Assembly: GCF_029168945.1 (NCBI RefSeq)
Contig: NC_083602.1
Span: forward strand, 66,422,600 to 66,486,599
Length of the DNA stretch: 64,000 bases
Source of the DNA: Cannabis sativa
Lineage: Eukaryota; Streptophyta; Magnoliopsida; Rosales; Cannabaceae
Direction of reading: 5' to 3'
Shown here piece by piece: positions 1 to 9,478 of the stretch; position 1 is the first letter of the stretch, and every line of letters starts with the position of its first letter. A program made the translations under genes and the position numbers. Below the pieces are notes generated by a model that ran no database searches, had not been told where the DNA came from, and saw nothing but the letters and a program-made list of their open reading frames with translations.

Positions 1-8
1 AAAGAAGT
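1..8 (+). pseudogene. Left remnant of CACTA gene exon, cut by Tekay-1
   Basis: These eight bases are the left side of the exon that resumes at 9484. Bases 4-8 (GAAGT) are repeated at 9479-9483 as the Tekay-1 target-site duplication. Removing Tekay-1 and one copy of the duplication gives a continuous reading frame starting K-E-V-N-P, which runs into the CACTA gene described at 9479-12498. The rest of the 5' part lies outside the window. Confidence 0.75.
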
Positions 9-955
9 TGTAAAGCCCGCTTAGTTAATTTGGAAATTAGCAGTTATTTATGTTAATCATGAAATTATTTATAGCTATTTAAATAATATAGTATTGATAT
101 TTATGGAATTCAGATATGCATGAGTATGTTATCAGTAGCTTTTATATTTCGCATTTCCGGTGTCCGGTATTTTGGAACGCGGCGTTTGGCTCAGTAGAAA
201 TCACAACTTAGTATGTTAGTATTTTGGGGACGGGTTTTAGACATTGGGAATGTCGGGAATGGCCGGGAATTTAGAATGTCCCAAAAATACCCCTTTAGTA
301 TGATTTATGTGATTTTATGGTGGAGGGGCAAAATGGTCTTTTTGCCCCATTAGTGTTTTGTCTTATATGAGTTTATTAAATGAAATAAATGTTTATTTAT
401 TTAATTGCTTTTGGCTGAAATGGATTTGATAAATGGTTATGTTAAGTGGGTTATTTTATTTATTTCATTTTCACACAAAAACACTTAGAAAAGAAAATTA
501 AATTTTTCCAAAAACACTCCCTTTTCCTCTCCACTTTTGGCTGAACCTTGGGGGTGCAAAGGCTGGATTTTCTTTGGTGATTCAAGCCCTAGATTGCAAC
601 TTTAGTGATCTCTTGTTGTGGTATGTGTTTCCTAGTTCCTTTCTCTTTAAATTTCTTGGAAAAAATGATGAAAAGTGATGAATGCATGCATGATTTTAGT
701 TGATTTTGGCTGCTGTGTTTTGAGGTTAATTTGTGTGATTCAAAGCATGTTTATGTGATGAATAATTGAGTTGTTTGAAGCATGCTAGATAGGGTGTTCA
801 AAGCTTTGTTGTTTTTATGTAAAATATGTGATTTTTGGATGAAATGCTATGATATGTTTCTGTGTTATTGCTGGATGTTTCTGTTAGTTTGCAGAGGTTA
901 TTTTATGCTTAGTTATGTGGAATTAAGTTGGTTTGCATGCTTGTTTAGGTGGTTT

Positions 956-1231
956 GCTCAAGCTTGAGTTTGGAACTCAAAGCTTGAGCTCCAATGGCAA
1001 ATTTTGTATTTATGGTTTCTGGGTAGGTTTGTTGCCTTGGATTTGTTCTTTAGGGTACTTAGAACAGGTCTGGAAAGTTTGGGACCAATTGGGGTCGAAT
1101 TGGTCAAGTTATGAGTTTTTATGGTTGCTGCCTGCGAGGAACCGGAATTCCGGTTGAGCATCCGGAATTCCGGATGGGGGTTCAGAATTTCCCAGAACCG
1201 GAATTCCGGTTGGGCAACCGGTCTGCAGGTT
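956..1231 (+). other. Hairpin and palindrome cluster in the Tekay LTR
   Basis: Three kinds of inverted repeat lie in succession. At 956-989 a stem pairs GCTCAAGCT with AGCTTGAGC. At 1083-1105 GACCAATT pairs perfectly with AATTGGTC across a 7-base loop. At 1141-1154, 1161-1174 and 1197-1210 are three palindromes built on CCGGAATTCCGG, followed by a fourth, imperfect ACCGG/CCGGT-type unit. The same cluster is present in the other Tekay-1 LTR (about 8174-8450) and, reversed, in both Tekay-2 LTRs. Its role is unknown. It may form RNA structure or be a dense CG-methylation target. Confidence 0.7.
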
Positions 1232-1554
1232 GGGGATTTTCGAACCCTAGTTTTCCTCGTTTTTGGGTTTTTAGGGGTATTGCCATGCTTTTTATCGATA
1301 GGGGAACTTTTAGTTTCAAGTTTTAGTCCGGGAAGTGATTTAGCGTGTCAACTTATAGCGTTGTGATTTTTATGGTTTAGGAGCCGATGTCCGCCGTTCG
1401 GCTTCGGTTCGGTCGGGTTGACGGCACACACGAAATCGGAATCCGGTGTAAGATTAGTATAACGGTATGCATATGTAGATTACATGTTTAGCGTGCATGT
1501 AGGAAGCCTGCTAGATTACATTAGATATGTATTTAGGCTTCGAACCACCCAACC

Positions 1555-1850
1555 CTGTCACGTCGGTACGAGTGGAGTATGACCCGGCGGCGGAGTATGA
1601 CCGGTTCGGCCGATCAGTCGACACTTGGTTGGTGGTTCGGTCTTTATTGACCTATCCCGTCGGTACAGCTGGAGTATGACCGGCGGCGGAGTATGACCGG
1701 TTCGGCCGATCGGAGGATACTTGTCAATAGTACCGGGTCCCCGAACGTTCAAAACTCGGTACCATGTTGGACATGGCGGTAGTGCTCGGTACCATGTTGG
1801 ACATGGCGATGGCGGGACTCGGTATCGTGTTGGACACGGCGGTCGGTTTT
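1555..1850 (+). repeat. Two minisatellites in the Tekay LTR
   Basis: A unit of about 100 bp containing GGAGTATGACCGG occurs twice at about 1560-1745. It is followed by about three units of roughly 30 bp containing ACCATGTTGGACATGG at about 1752-1850. Equivalent arrays lie at about 8785-9070 and, in reverse, at about 21130-21410 and 28330-28610. Unit sequences differ between the four LTRs far more than the flanking LTR sequence does. Confidence 0.75.
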
Positions 1851-2255
1851 ATGTATGATATTAGTATGCTTTTCTTGCGAGTCCGTCGACTCACGGTTTA
1901 CGTTCATGTGTAGGTAAAGGCAAGGCATGGGCGATGGACCGTGACCGAGCATTTGAGATTGTACATGTCGGGGCGGTTAGGCACTGGAGCGTACGATCCT
2001 CGGGACGACGAAGTGAGATTTTTGTAACTGTCGTTAGACGACTTTATTTTGATGTAAAAGTTGAACAGTAAAAACGTTTGTAAATATTTTTATAAATCGG
2101 GATCCCGAGACTTTTTGCAAATGGTTTATAAGTTTAATGAAAAAGCAAAATTTTAATTAATCACGTTTTTCCATAAACCTCGTTGATTAGCAACGAGCTG
2201 CACAGTACGTTTAAAAATCACGTAATACGCCTAAAATAGTTAGGGTGTTACAATT

Positions 2256-2267
2256 TGGTATCGAGCC
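2256..2267 (+). other. Primer-binding site of Tekay-1 (one base short)
   Basis: TGGTATCGAGCC starts three bases after the 5' LTR. It matches the usual plant initiator-Met tRNA primer site TGGTATCAGAGCC except that one A is missing. The equivalent site in Tekay-2 (27918-27930) is perfect. If real, the deletion could impair minus-strand priming. Confidence 0.85.
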
Positions 2268-2533
2268 GCCGTGTTGTCTTCCGAAGATCGTCACGACATG
2301 TACAATCATCATCGGCGGTTAGCTCGGTTCACGGTTCAGTAAGCCTTTATTGCTTTAGTAGTTTATTTTATTCAGTTATGAAAAAGAAAAGCCTGTTAGG
2401 AAGCATGTTAGTAGCCTGATAGTAGAATAGGCGCATGTTTCATTCCTAATTTCCAAATTAAGCGGCATTAGTAAGCTCGCCTTGAATACGACCTGATATG
2501 CCAACTCTTGGTTTCGCAGGCGGTTCTAACTAG

Positions 2534-2788
2534 ATGGACGCCAGGCGGACTACCAGGAGTCGGGGCAACTCCGTGGGGTCGAATCAGGGAGAGGGAGCTC
2601 GGTTTCCCCCACCTGCTAGGGGCCGAGGTAGAGGTCCCCGAGGCAGGGCTCGTGGTCGGGGTGTTGAGGACCCGCCACAGTCGCCCTGTGCTCCCCAAAC
2701 TCGATCGTGGAGCCCCGGGAATTGGGAGTTGCGGTTTGCGGAGATGCAAGCCGGATCGAAGAGCAAGACCTCGAGATTCGGAGGTTGA
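2534..2788 (+). pseudogene. Tekay-1 gag, N-terminal part
   Basis: The frame opens with an ATG at 2534 and reads MDARRTTRSRGN, then an Arg/Gly/Pro-rich stretch. The same start and composition occur in Tekay-2 (27651 downward), which supports it as the true gag start. It then stops at 2788. Comparison with Tekay-2 shows scattered small differences around 2740-2860 that break the frame before the capsid-like part. The basic RG-rich segment may bind nucleic acid (inference). Confidence 0.75.
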
Positions 2789-2797
2789 GACGACGGG

Positions 2798-3313
2798 GTG
2801 CTCTGCGGTTCCGGTGCCGGTAGTTCCGGTGGCACACCTGCCCTGCTGCCCGAGGCAGAGATGGTAGTGGCGGCCCATAGATTGGAACCTTTGTATGAGC
2901 GGTTCCGGAAGCAAGCACCTCCGGTATTCCTGGGAGGTCCAGATGTATCGAAAGCCGAGCAGTGGCTTACGGTGATCACCAGAATCTTGAACTTCATGGG
3001 TGTCACCGGTAATGACAGAGTGGTGTGCGCCACATTTCAGTTCCAGGAGGATGCCCTGGTATGGTGGGACATGGTGTCTCAGATTCACGATGTTACCACC
3101 ATGTCTTGGGAAAGGTTCCAAGAACTCTTCAACGCAAAATACTATAATGAGGCGGTCAGAAGCGCCAAGAGGAAAGAGTTCGTTCACCTGACCCAGCGGG
3201 AGAACATGAGCGTCACTGAGTATACTACTCAGTTTGACCGGTTGGCGAGGTTAGCCTCGGGAATTGTCTTAGGCCGACTTCGGCGGGGAAGGAGAAGTAT
3301 TTGGACGGGTTGA
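2798..3313 (+). pseudogene. Tekay-1 gag, retrotransposon capsid domain
   Basis: The recognisable part begins near 2859 (MVVAAHRLEPLYERF) and contains the retrotransposon gag (capsid) fold signature: a FLGGPDVSKAEQWL segment, FQEDALVWWD, and RFQELFNAKYY further on. In the element this protein would assemble the virus-like particle. The frame is lost at about 3255-3300, before the zinc knuckle that follows in the next frame. The same region is also disturbed in Tekay-2. The copy is therefore broken here as written, although the lesion lies in a stretch where the copies disagree in a way that suggests sequence error. Confidence 0.85.
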
Positions 3314-5505
3314 GTCCCAAGATCGAGCATGACACGATGATTACCACGGACGACGGCACCACCTACGCTCGGATGGTGGAGAAGGCCTTGCGAGGCGAGG
3401 GCGCGGTGGGGTGTATGTCGGATTCGGCCCGGTACTCGGTTGGTGGCGGAGCTCCTACCCCTCTGCATCGGGCTTTAGCGGGGAGTAGTGGTTCGGCCAT
3501 TGATCAGAGGAAGAGGGCACCCACTGCTTCCGGCGGCTCGAGTCAGAACAAGAGGTTCCGGGGGAACCAGAACAGAGGGAGTCGTCCTGGTGGTAATGAG
3601 ACCCGATTCTCCTATCCCGAGTGCCCTAGCTGCAAGAGGCACCATCGGGGTGAGTGCAAGGGACAGGGATGCTTTCATTGTGGCATGCCCGGGCACTTCA
3701 AGAGGGAATGTCCCCAGCTCCGGCCAAAGGCACCGAGAGCTCCAGCGGTACCCACTCCAGCCAGGGTATTCGCGATCACGCAGGCTGATGCAGATGCCAG
3801 CCCATCAGTTGTTACAGGTCAGCTTTTTATTAACAACTCGCTTTATTCAGTGCTGTTTGATTCTGGGGCTACACGTTCTTATGTGGCGGCCAGAGTCTTT
3901 AGTAAGATGGGTAGACCCTTTGATAGATATGAATCAGGGTTTGGAACCACATTACACAGCGGAGAATTGGTTATCTCCAATAGGTGGATTAGGTCTATGC
4001 CGATCAGGATAGATGGTAGAGAGTTAAGCACTGATCTGATAGAGATGAGCTTAGTCGAATTTGATATTATTTTAGGAATGGATTTCCTATCTAAATATTC
4101 GACGAGCATTGATTGTAAGAGGAAGATGGTGGTCTTCCAACCGGAAAGCGAAGAACCGTTCGTATTTGTGGGTTCGGTTCAGGGATCTCGGATCCCGGTG
4201 ATCTCGGCTATGTCAGCGAGAGAATTATTGCACGGTGGGTGCTTAGGGTTTCTGGCCGTGGTGGTGGACACCACTCGGCCAGACACCATTCGGCCAGAGG
4301 ACATCTGTGTGGTTCGGGAATTTTTGGACGTTTTTCCCGAAGAACTTCCAGGGTTACCACCTCATCGGGAGATAGACTTCGTGATTGACTTGGCACCAGG
4401 GGTGGATCCGGTTTCTAAAGCCCCGTATAGGATGGCTCCAGCTGAACTTAAGGAATTGAAGATTCAGCTCCAAGGGTTGCTTGACATAGGGTTCATTCGG
4501 CCCAGTGTGTCACCCTGGGGAGCCCCGGTTTTGTTCGTCAAGAAGAAGGATGGATCTATGAGGATGTGCATCGACTACAGAGAGTTGAACAAGCTGACGG
4601 TGAAAAATAAATATCCATTACCTAGGATCGATGACTTGTTCGATCAGCTTCAGGGGAAGACGGTCTTTTCTAAGATTGATCTCCGTTCGGGTTATCATCA
4701 GTTGAGGATCCGAGAGGAGGACATTCCAAAGACGGCTTTCCGCACTAGGTATGGACACTACGAGTTCCTGGTTATGTCATTCGGACTAACCAATGCTCCT
4801 GCAGCATTCATGGACCTGATGAATAGAGTATTCAAGGATTTCCTCGATATCTGTGTGATTGTGTTTATCGACGACATCCTCGTGTACTCTCAGTCAGAAG
4901 AGGAGCATGAGTTACATCTTCAGATGGTACTGCAACGACTTCGAGAACATAGACTCTACGCCAAGTTCAAGAAATGTGAGTTCTGGTTGTCTCAGGTGTC
5001 CTTCCTAGGGCACATTGTGAGTAAAGATGGGATCAAGGTGGATCCCGGGAAGATCGAATCCGTCAGGGATTGGCCGAGACCGAAGACAGTGACAGAGATC
5101 AGAAGCTTCTTGGGATTAGCTGGGTACTACCGTAGGTTCGTGGAGGGGTTCTCCAAAATTTCAATGCCCCTAACCGAGCTTACAAAGAAGAATCAGCGAT
5201 TTATCTGGACAGATAAATGCGAAGCTAGTTTTCAGGAACTGAAACAGAGATTGATTACTGCTTCGGTACTAGCTTTGCCTTCGGACGAGGAGAAGTTCGT
5301 GGTCTATTGTGACGCATCCAAACAGGGTTTGGGGTGCGTATTGATGCAAGCCGATCGGGTTATCGCTTACGCCTCCCGTCAGTTAAAGGATTATGAACAG
5401 CGATACCCGACTCATGATTTAGAATTGGCCGCAGTGGTTTTTGCACTGAAGATTTGGCGGCATTACCTGTATGGGGAGAAGTGCGAGATCTATACCGAGC
5501 CATAA
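3301..5505 (+). pseudogene. Tekay-1 zinc knuckle, protease, reverse transcriptase, RNase H
   Basis: This 734-residue frame holds, in order: the gag C-terminus with a CX2CX4HX4C knuckle ([14 protein letters not shown], about residues 121-137); a retropepsin active site LFDSGAT at about 185-190; a reverse transcriptase from about 385 to 560, with the FVKKKDGS and IDYRELN motifs and the catalytic FIDDILVYS box at about 522; and RNase H from about 665, with VVYCDAS. All catalytic residues I can see are present. The frame ends early because of one extra G at about 5499. Tekay-2 has YTDHKS at this point. Downstream sequence continues in the next frame, so a single base separates this piece from an intact pol. 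Confidence 0.93.
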
Positions 5506-7225
5506 AAGTCTCAAGTATTTCTTTACTCAGAAAGATTTGAACATGAGACAAAGGCGTTGGTTGGAATTAGTGAAGGACTATGATTGTGAGATCCTTTACC
5601 ATCCCGGGAAAGCCAATGTAGTGGCCGATGCCCTGAGCAGAAAGGGTCCCGGGCAAGTGGCTAGCATGGTTCAGATCTCACCTCAGCTGGCCGAGGATAT
5701 GGTTAGGTCCAGCATTGAGTTTGTGGTAGGTCAGCTACACAACTTAACGCTGCAATCTGATCTGTTAGAAAGAATAAAGGTTGCTCAGACGACAGATCCG
5801 GAGTTAGTGAAGATCCGAGATGAGGTATTGGCTGGTCAAGCCAAAGACTTTTCAGTGTCAGCTAGTGGGGTGCTTTTGTATAAAGCCAGGGTTTGTGTCC
5901 CGAACAGTGTGGACTTGAGGAACGAGATCTTTGAGGAGGCTCATTCTACTCCATATTCTCTACATCCCGGCACCACCAAGATGTACCAAGATTTGAAACC
6001 GTACTTCTGGTGGAGCGGTATGAAGAAGAATTTGGTAGAATTCGTTTCGAGATGCCTCACGTGTCAGTTGATCAAGGCTGAACATCAGAGACCAGCAGGG
6101 TTGTTGCAGCCTCTAACCCTACCAGAATGGAAATGGGAGGATATTACGATGGATTTTGTGGTCGGGTTACCTAGGACCACGGGTATGTATGACTCCATTT
6201 GGGTAGTGGTGGATCGATTTACGAAATCTGCTCATTTTCTGCCGGTTAGAACAACGTTTACAGTGGATCAGTTGGCAGAGTTATATGTTAGGGAGATAGT
6301 GAGACTTCACGGGGTACCGAAGTCTATAGTTTCGGACAGGGATCCGAAATTCACCTCCAAATTTTGGCAAAGTTTGCAACGGGCAATGGGTACGAAGCTA
6401 AAATTCAGTACAGCATTCCATCCTCAGACAGATGGTCAGTCCGAAAGGACAATTCAGATATTGGAGGATATGTTGAGAGCCTGTGTTATGGACTTTGAGG
6501 GTTCATGGAGTAAATACCTACCGTTAGTGGAATTTTCATACAACAACAGTTACCAGAGTACGATAGGGATGGCACCCTACGAACTGTTGTACGGTAGGAA
6601 ATGTAGATCCCCTATCCACTGGGATGAGACAGGGGAGAGGAAATACCTAGGTCCAGAGTCAGTTCAGCGGACCAACGAGGCAATAGAAAAGATAAAAGCT
6701 AGAATGCTTGCCTCCCAGAGCAGACAGAAGAGTTACGCAGATCCGAAACGTAGGGATGTTGAGTTCCGAGTAGGGGACCATGTGTTTTTGCGAGTATCTC
6801 CGATGAAGGGGATTAAACGTTTCGGGAAAAGAGGCAAGTTATGCCCTAGGTTTACAGGACCTTTCGAGATTCTCGAGAAGATAGGTCAAGTGGCATATCG
6901 GTTAGCATTGCCTCCAGCTTTATCAGCAGTGCACAACGTATTTCATGTCTCAATGTTGAGAAAATACGTTTCAGACCCCTCTCATATACTCAGTTATGAG
7001 AGCCTTCAGCTTCAGTCAGATATGTCATATGAGGAACAGCCAGTGCAGATCCTGGATAGAAAGGATAAAGTCCTTCGGAATGAGACCATAGCGTTGGTCA
7101 AGGTTCTCTGGAGAAATAGTAAGGTGGAAGAAGCCACCTGGGAGCTTGAGTCAGATATGCGAGCTCAATATCCAGAGTTATTCAGGTTAGATTTCGGGGA
7201 CGAAATCCTTTTAAGGGGGGGATAG
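5471..7225 (+). pseudogene. Tekay-1 RNase H end, integrase and chromodomain
   Basis: The genuine sequence starts near residue 12 (KSLKYFFTQ) after the one-base shift. It holds the end of RNase H, the HHCC zinc-binding region ([10 protein letters not shown] to CLTCQ, about residues 157-199), and the integrase core with Asp in MDFVVGL (about 227), Asp in VSDRD (about 289) and Glu in DGQSER (about 323). The last two are separated by exactly 35 residues (D,D35E). The C-terminal [13 protein letters not shown] motif and a chromodomain ending in [10 protein letters not shown] follow. Integrase would insert the cDNA. The stop at 7223-7225 lies two bases before the 3' LTR, so coding runs through the polypurine tract. 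Confidence 0.92.
7213..7222 (+). other. Polypurine tract of Tekay-1
   Basis: AAGGGGGGGA ends four bases before the 3' LTR and overlaps the last pol codons. It is the expected primer for plus-strand synthesis. Tekay-2 has the same tract at 22973-22982 (reverse). Confidence 0.88.
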
Positions 7226-7226
7226 T

Positions 7227-9478
7227 TGTAAAGCCCGCTTAGTTAATTTGGAAATTAGCAGTTATTTATGTTAATCATGAAATTATTTATAGCTATTTAA
7301 ATAATATAGTATTGATATTTATGGAATTCAGATATGCATGAGTATGTTATCAGTAGCTTTTATATTTCGCATTTCCGGTGTCCGGTATTTTGGAACGCGG
7401 CGTTTGGCTCAGTAGAAATCACAACTTAGTATGTTAGTATTTTGGGGACGGGTTTTAGACATTGGGAATGTCGGGAATGGCCGGGAATTTAGAATGTCCC
7501 AAAAATACCCCTTTAGTATGATTTATGTGATTTTATGGTGGAGGGGCAAAATGGTCTTTTTGCCCCATTAGTGTTTTGTCTTATATGAGTTTATTAAATG
7601 AAATAAATGTTTATTTATTTAATTGCTTTTGGCTGAAATGGATTTGATAAATGGTTATGTTAAGTGGGTTATTTTATTTATTTCATTTTCACACAAAAAC
7701 ACTTAGAAAAGAAAATTAAATTTTTCCAAAAACACTCCCTTTTCCTCTCCACTTTCGGCTGAACCTTGGGGGTGCAAAGGCTGGATTTTCTTTGGTGATT
7801 CAAGCCCTAGATTGCAACTTTAGTGATCTCTTGTTGTGGTATGTGTTTCCTAGTTCCTTTCTCTTTAAATTTCTTGGAAAAAATGATGAAAAGTGATGAA
7901 TGCATGCATGATTTTAGTTGATTTTGGCTGCTGTGTTTTGAGGTTAATTTGTGTGATTCAAAGCATGTTTATGTGATGAATAATTGAGTTGTTTGAAGCA
8001 TGCTAGATAGGGTGTTCAAAGCTTTGTTGTTTTTATGTAAAATATGTGATTTTTGGATGAAATGCTATGATATGTTTCTGTGTTATTGCTGGATGTTTCT
8101 GTTAGTTTGCAGAGGTTATTTTATGCTTAGTTATGTGGAATTAAGTTGGTTTGCATGCTTGTTTAGGTGGTTTGCTCAAGCTTGAGTTTGGAACTCAAAG
8201 CTTGAGCTCCAATGGCAAATTTTGTATTTATGGTTTCTGGGTAGGTTTGTTGCCTTGGATTTGTTCTTTAGGGTACTTAGAACAGGTCTGGAAAGTTTGG
8301 GACCAATTGGGGTCGAATTGGTCAAGTTATGAGTTTTTATGGTTGCTGCCTGCGAGGAACCGGAATTCCGGTTGAGCATCCGGAATTCCGGATGGGGGTT
8401 CAGAATTTCCCAGAACCGGAATTCCGGTTGGGCAACCGGTCTGCCGGTTGGGGATTTTTCAGAACCCTAGTTTTCCTCGTTTTTGGGTTTTTAGGGGTAT
8501 TGCCATGCTTTTTATCGATAGGGGAACTTTTAGTTTCAAGTTTTAGTCCCCGGGAAGTGATTTAGCGTGTCACTTATAGCGTTGTGATTTTTATGGTTTA
8601 GGAGCCGATGTCAATCCGCCGTTCGGCTTCTTCCGGTCGGGTTGACGGCACACACGAAATCGGAATCCGGGTAAGATTAGTATAACGGTATGCATATGTA
8701 GATTACATGTTTAGCGTGCATGTAGGAAGCACTGCTAGATTACATTAGATATGTATTTAGGCTTCGAACCACCCAACCCGTCACGTCGGTACGGGCTGGA
8801 GTATGACCGACGGCGGAGTATGACCGGTTCGGCCGATCAGTCGACACTTGGTTGGTGGTTCGGTGCTATTGACCTATCCCGTCGGTACGAGGCTGGAGTA
8901 TGACCAACGGCGGAGTATGACCGGTTCGACCGATCAGGAGGATACTTGTCAATAGTACCGTCCCCTGAACGTTCAAAACTCAGTACCATGTTGGACATGG
9001 CAGTAGTGCTCAGTACCATGTTGGACATGGCAGTAGCGGGACTCAGTATCGTATTGGACACGGCAGTCAGTTTTATGTATGATATTAGTATGCTTTTCTT
9101 ACTGAGTCTGTCGACTCACAGTTTACGTTCATGTGTAGGTAAAGGCAAGGCTGTAGCTGATGGACCGTGACCGAGCATTTGAGATTGTACATGTCGGGGC
9201 GGTTAGGCCTGGAGCGTACGATCCTCGGGACAGCAGGGCTGAGATTTTTGTAACTGTCGTTAGACGACTTTATTTTGATGTAAAAGTTGAACAGTAAAAA
9301 CGTTTGTAAATATTTTTATAAATCGGGATCCCGAGACTTTTTGCAAATGGTTTATAAGTTTAATGAAAAAGCAAAATTTTAATTAATCACGTTTTTCCAT
9401 AAACCTCGTTGATTAGCAACGAGCTGCACAGTACGTTTAAAAATCACGTAATACGCCTAAAATAGTTAGGGTGTTACA
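7227..9478 (+). repeat. 3' LTR of Tekay-1
   Basis: This LTR is 2252 bp, starting TGTAAAGCCC and ending GGGTGTTACA, and pairs with 9-2252. It carries the same hairpin cluster (about 8174-8450) and minisatellites (about 8785-9070). Where the 5' LTR reads CGG in the short repeats (for example ACTCGGTACC), this copy reads CAG (ACTCAGTACC). Confidence 0.93.

Larger units (their letters stand above)
9..2252 (+). repeat. 5' LTR of Tekay-1
   Basis: This LTR is 2244 bp and matches 7227-9478 almost base for base over roughly the first 1380 bp and the last 290 bp. Differences cluster at about 1390-1960, a GC-rich stretch with two minisatellites. It should carry the promoter and the transcript start, but I could not fix a TATA box with confidence. 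Short open frames inside it occur identically in the other LTR and do not look coding. Confidence 0.93.
9..9478 (+). mobile_element. Tekay-1: full-length Ty3/gypsy chromovirus, Tekay type
   Basis: This is a complete LTR retrotransposon of about 9.5 kb. It starts TGTAAAGCCC and ends GGGTGTTACA, with a perfect 5-bp duplication GAAGT at 4-8 and 9479-9483. Between two LTRs of about 2.25 kb lie a primer-binding site, gag, protease, reverse transcriptase, RNase H, integrase with a C-terminal chromodomain, and a polypurine tract. Gene order and the integrase tail ([16 protein letters not shown]) fit the Tekay (Del) chromovirus lineage, in which the chromodomain is thought to guide integration into heterochromatin. 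The LTRs are nearly identical except for one GC-rich block, so the insertion looks young. Gag is frameshifted and pol is split once, so the copy is inactive as written. Confidence 0.95.

Noticed and set aside
782..1366. Several short open frames in the Tekay LTRs (also 8000-8565 and the reverse copies)
   Set aside because: They recur only because the LTRs are copies of each other, have no protein-family features and vary in frame between elements.
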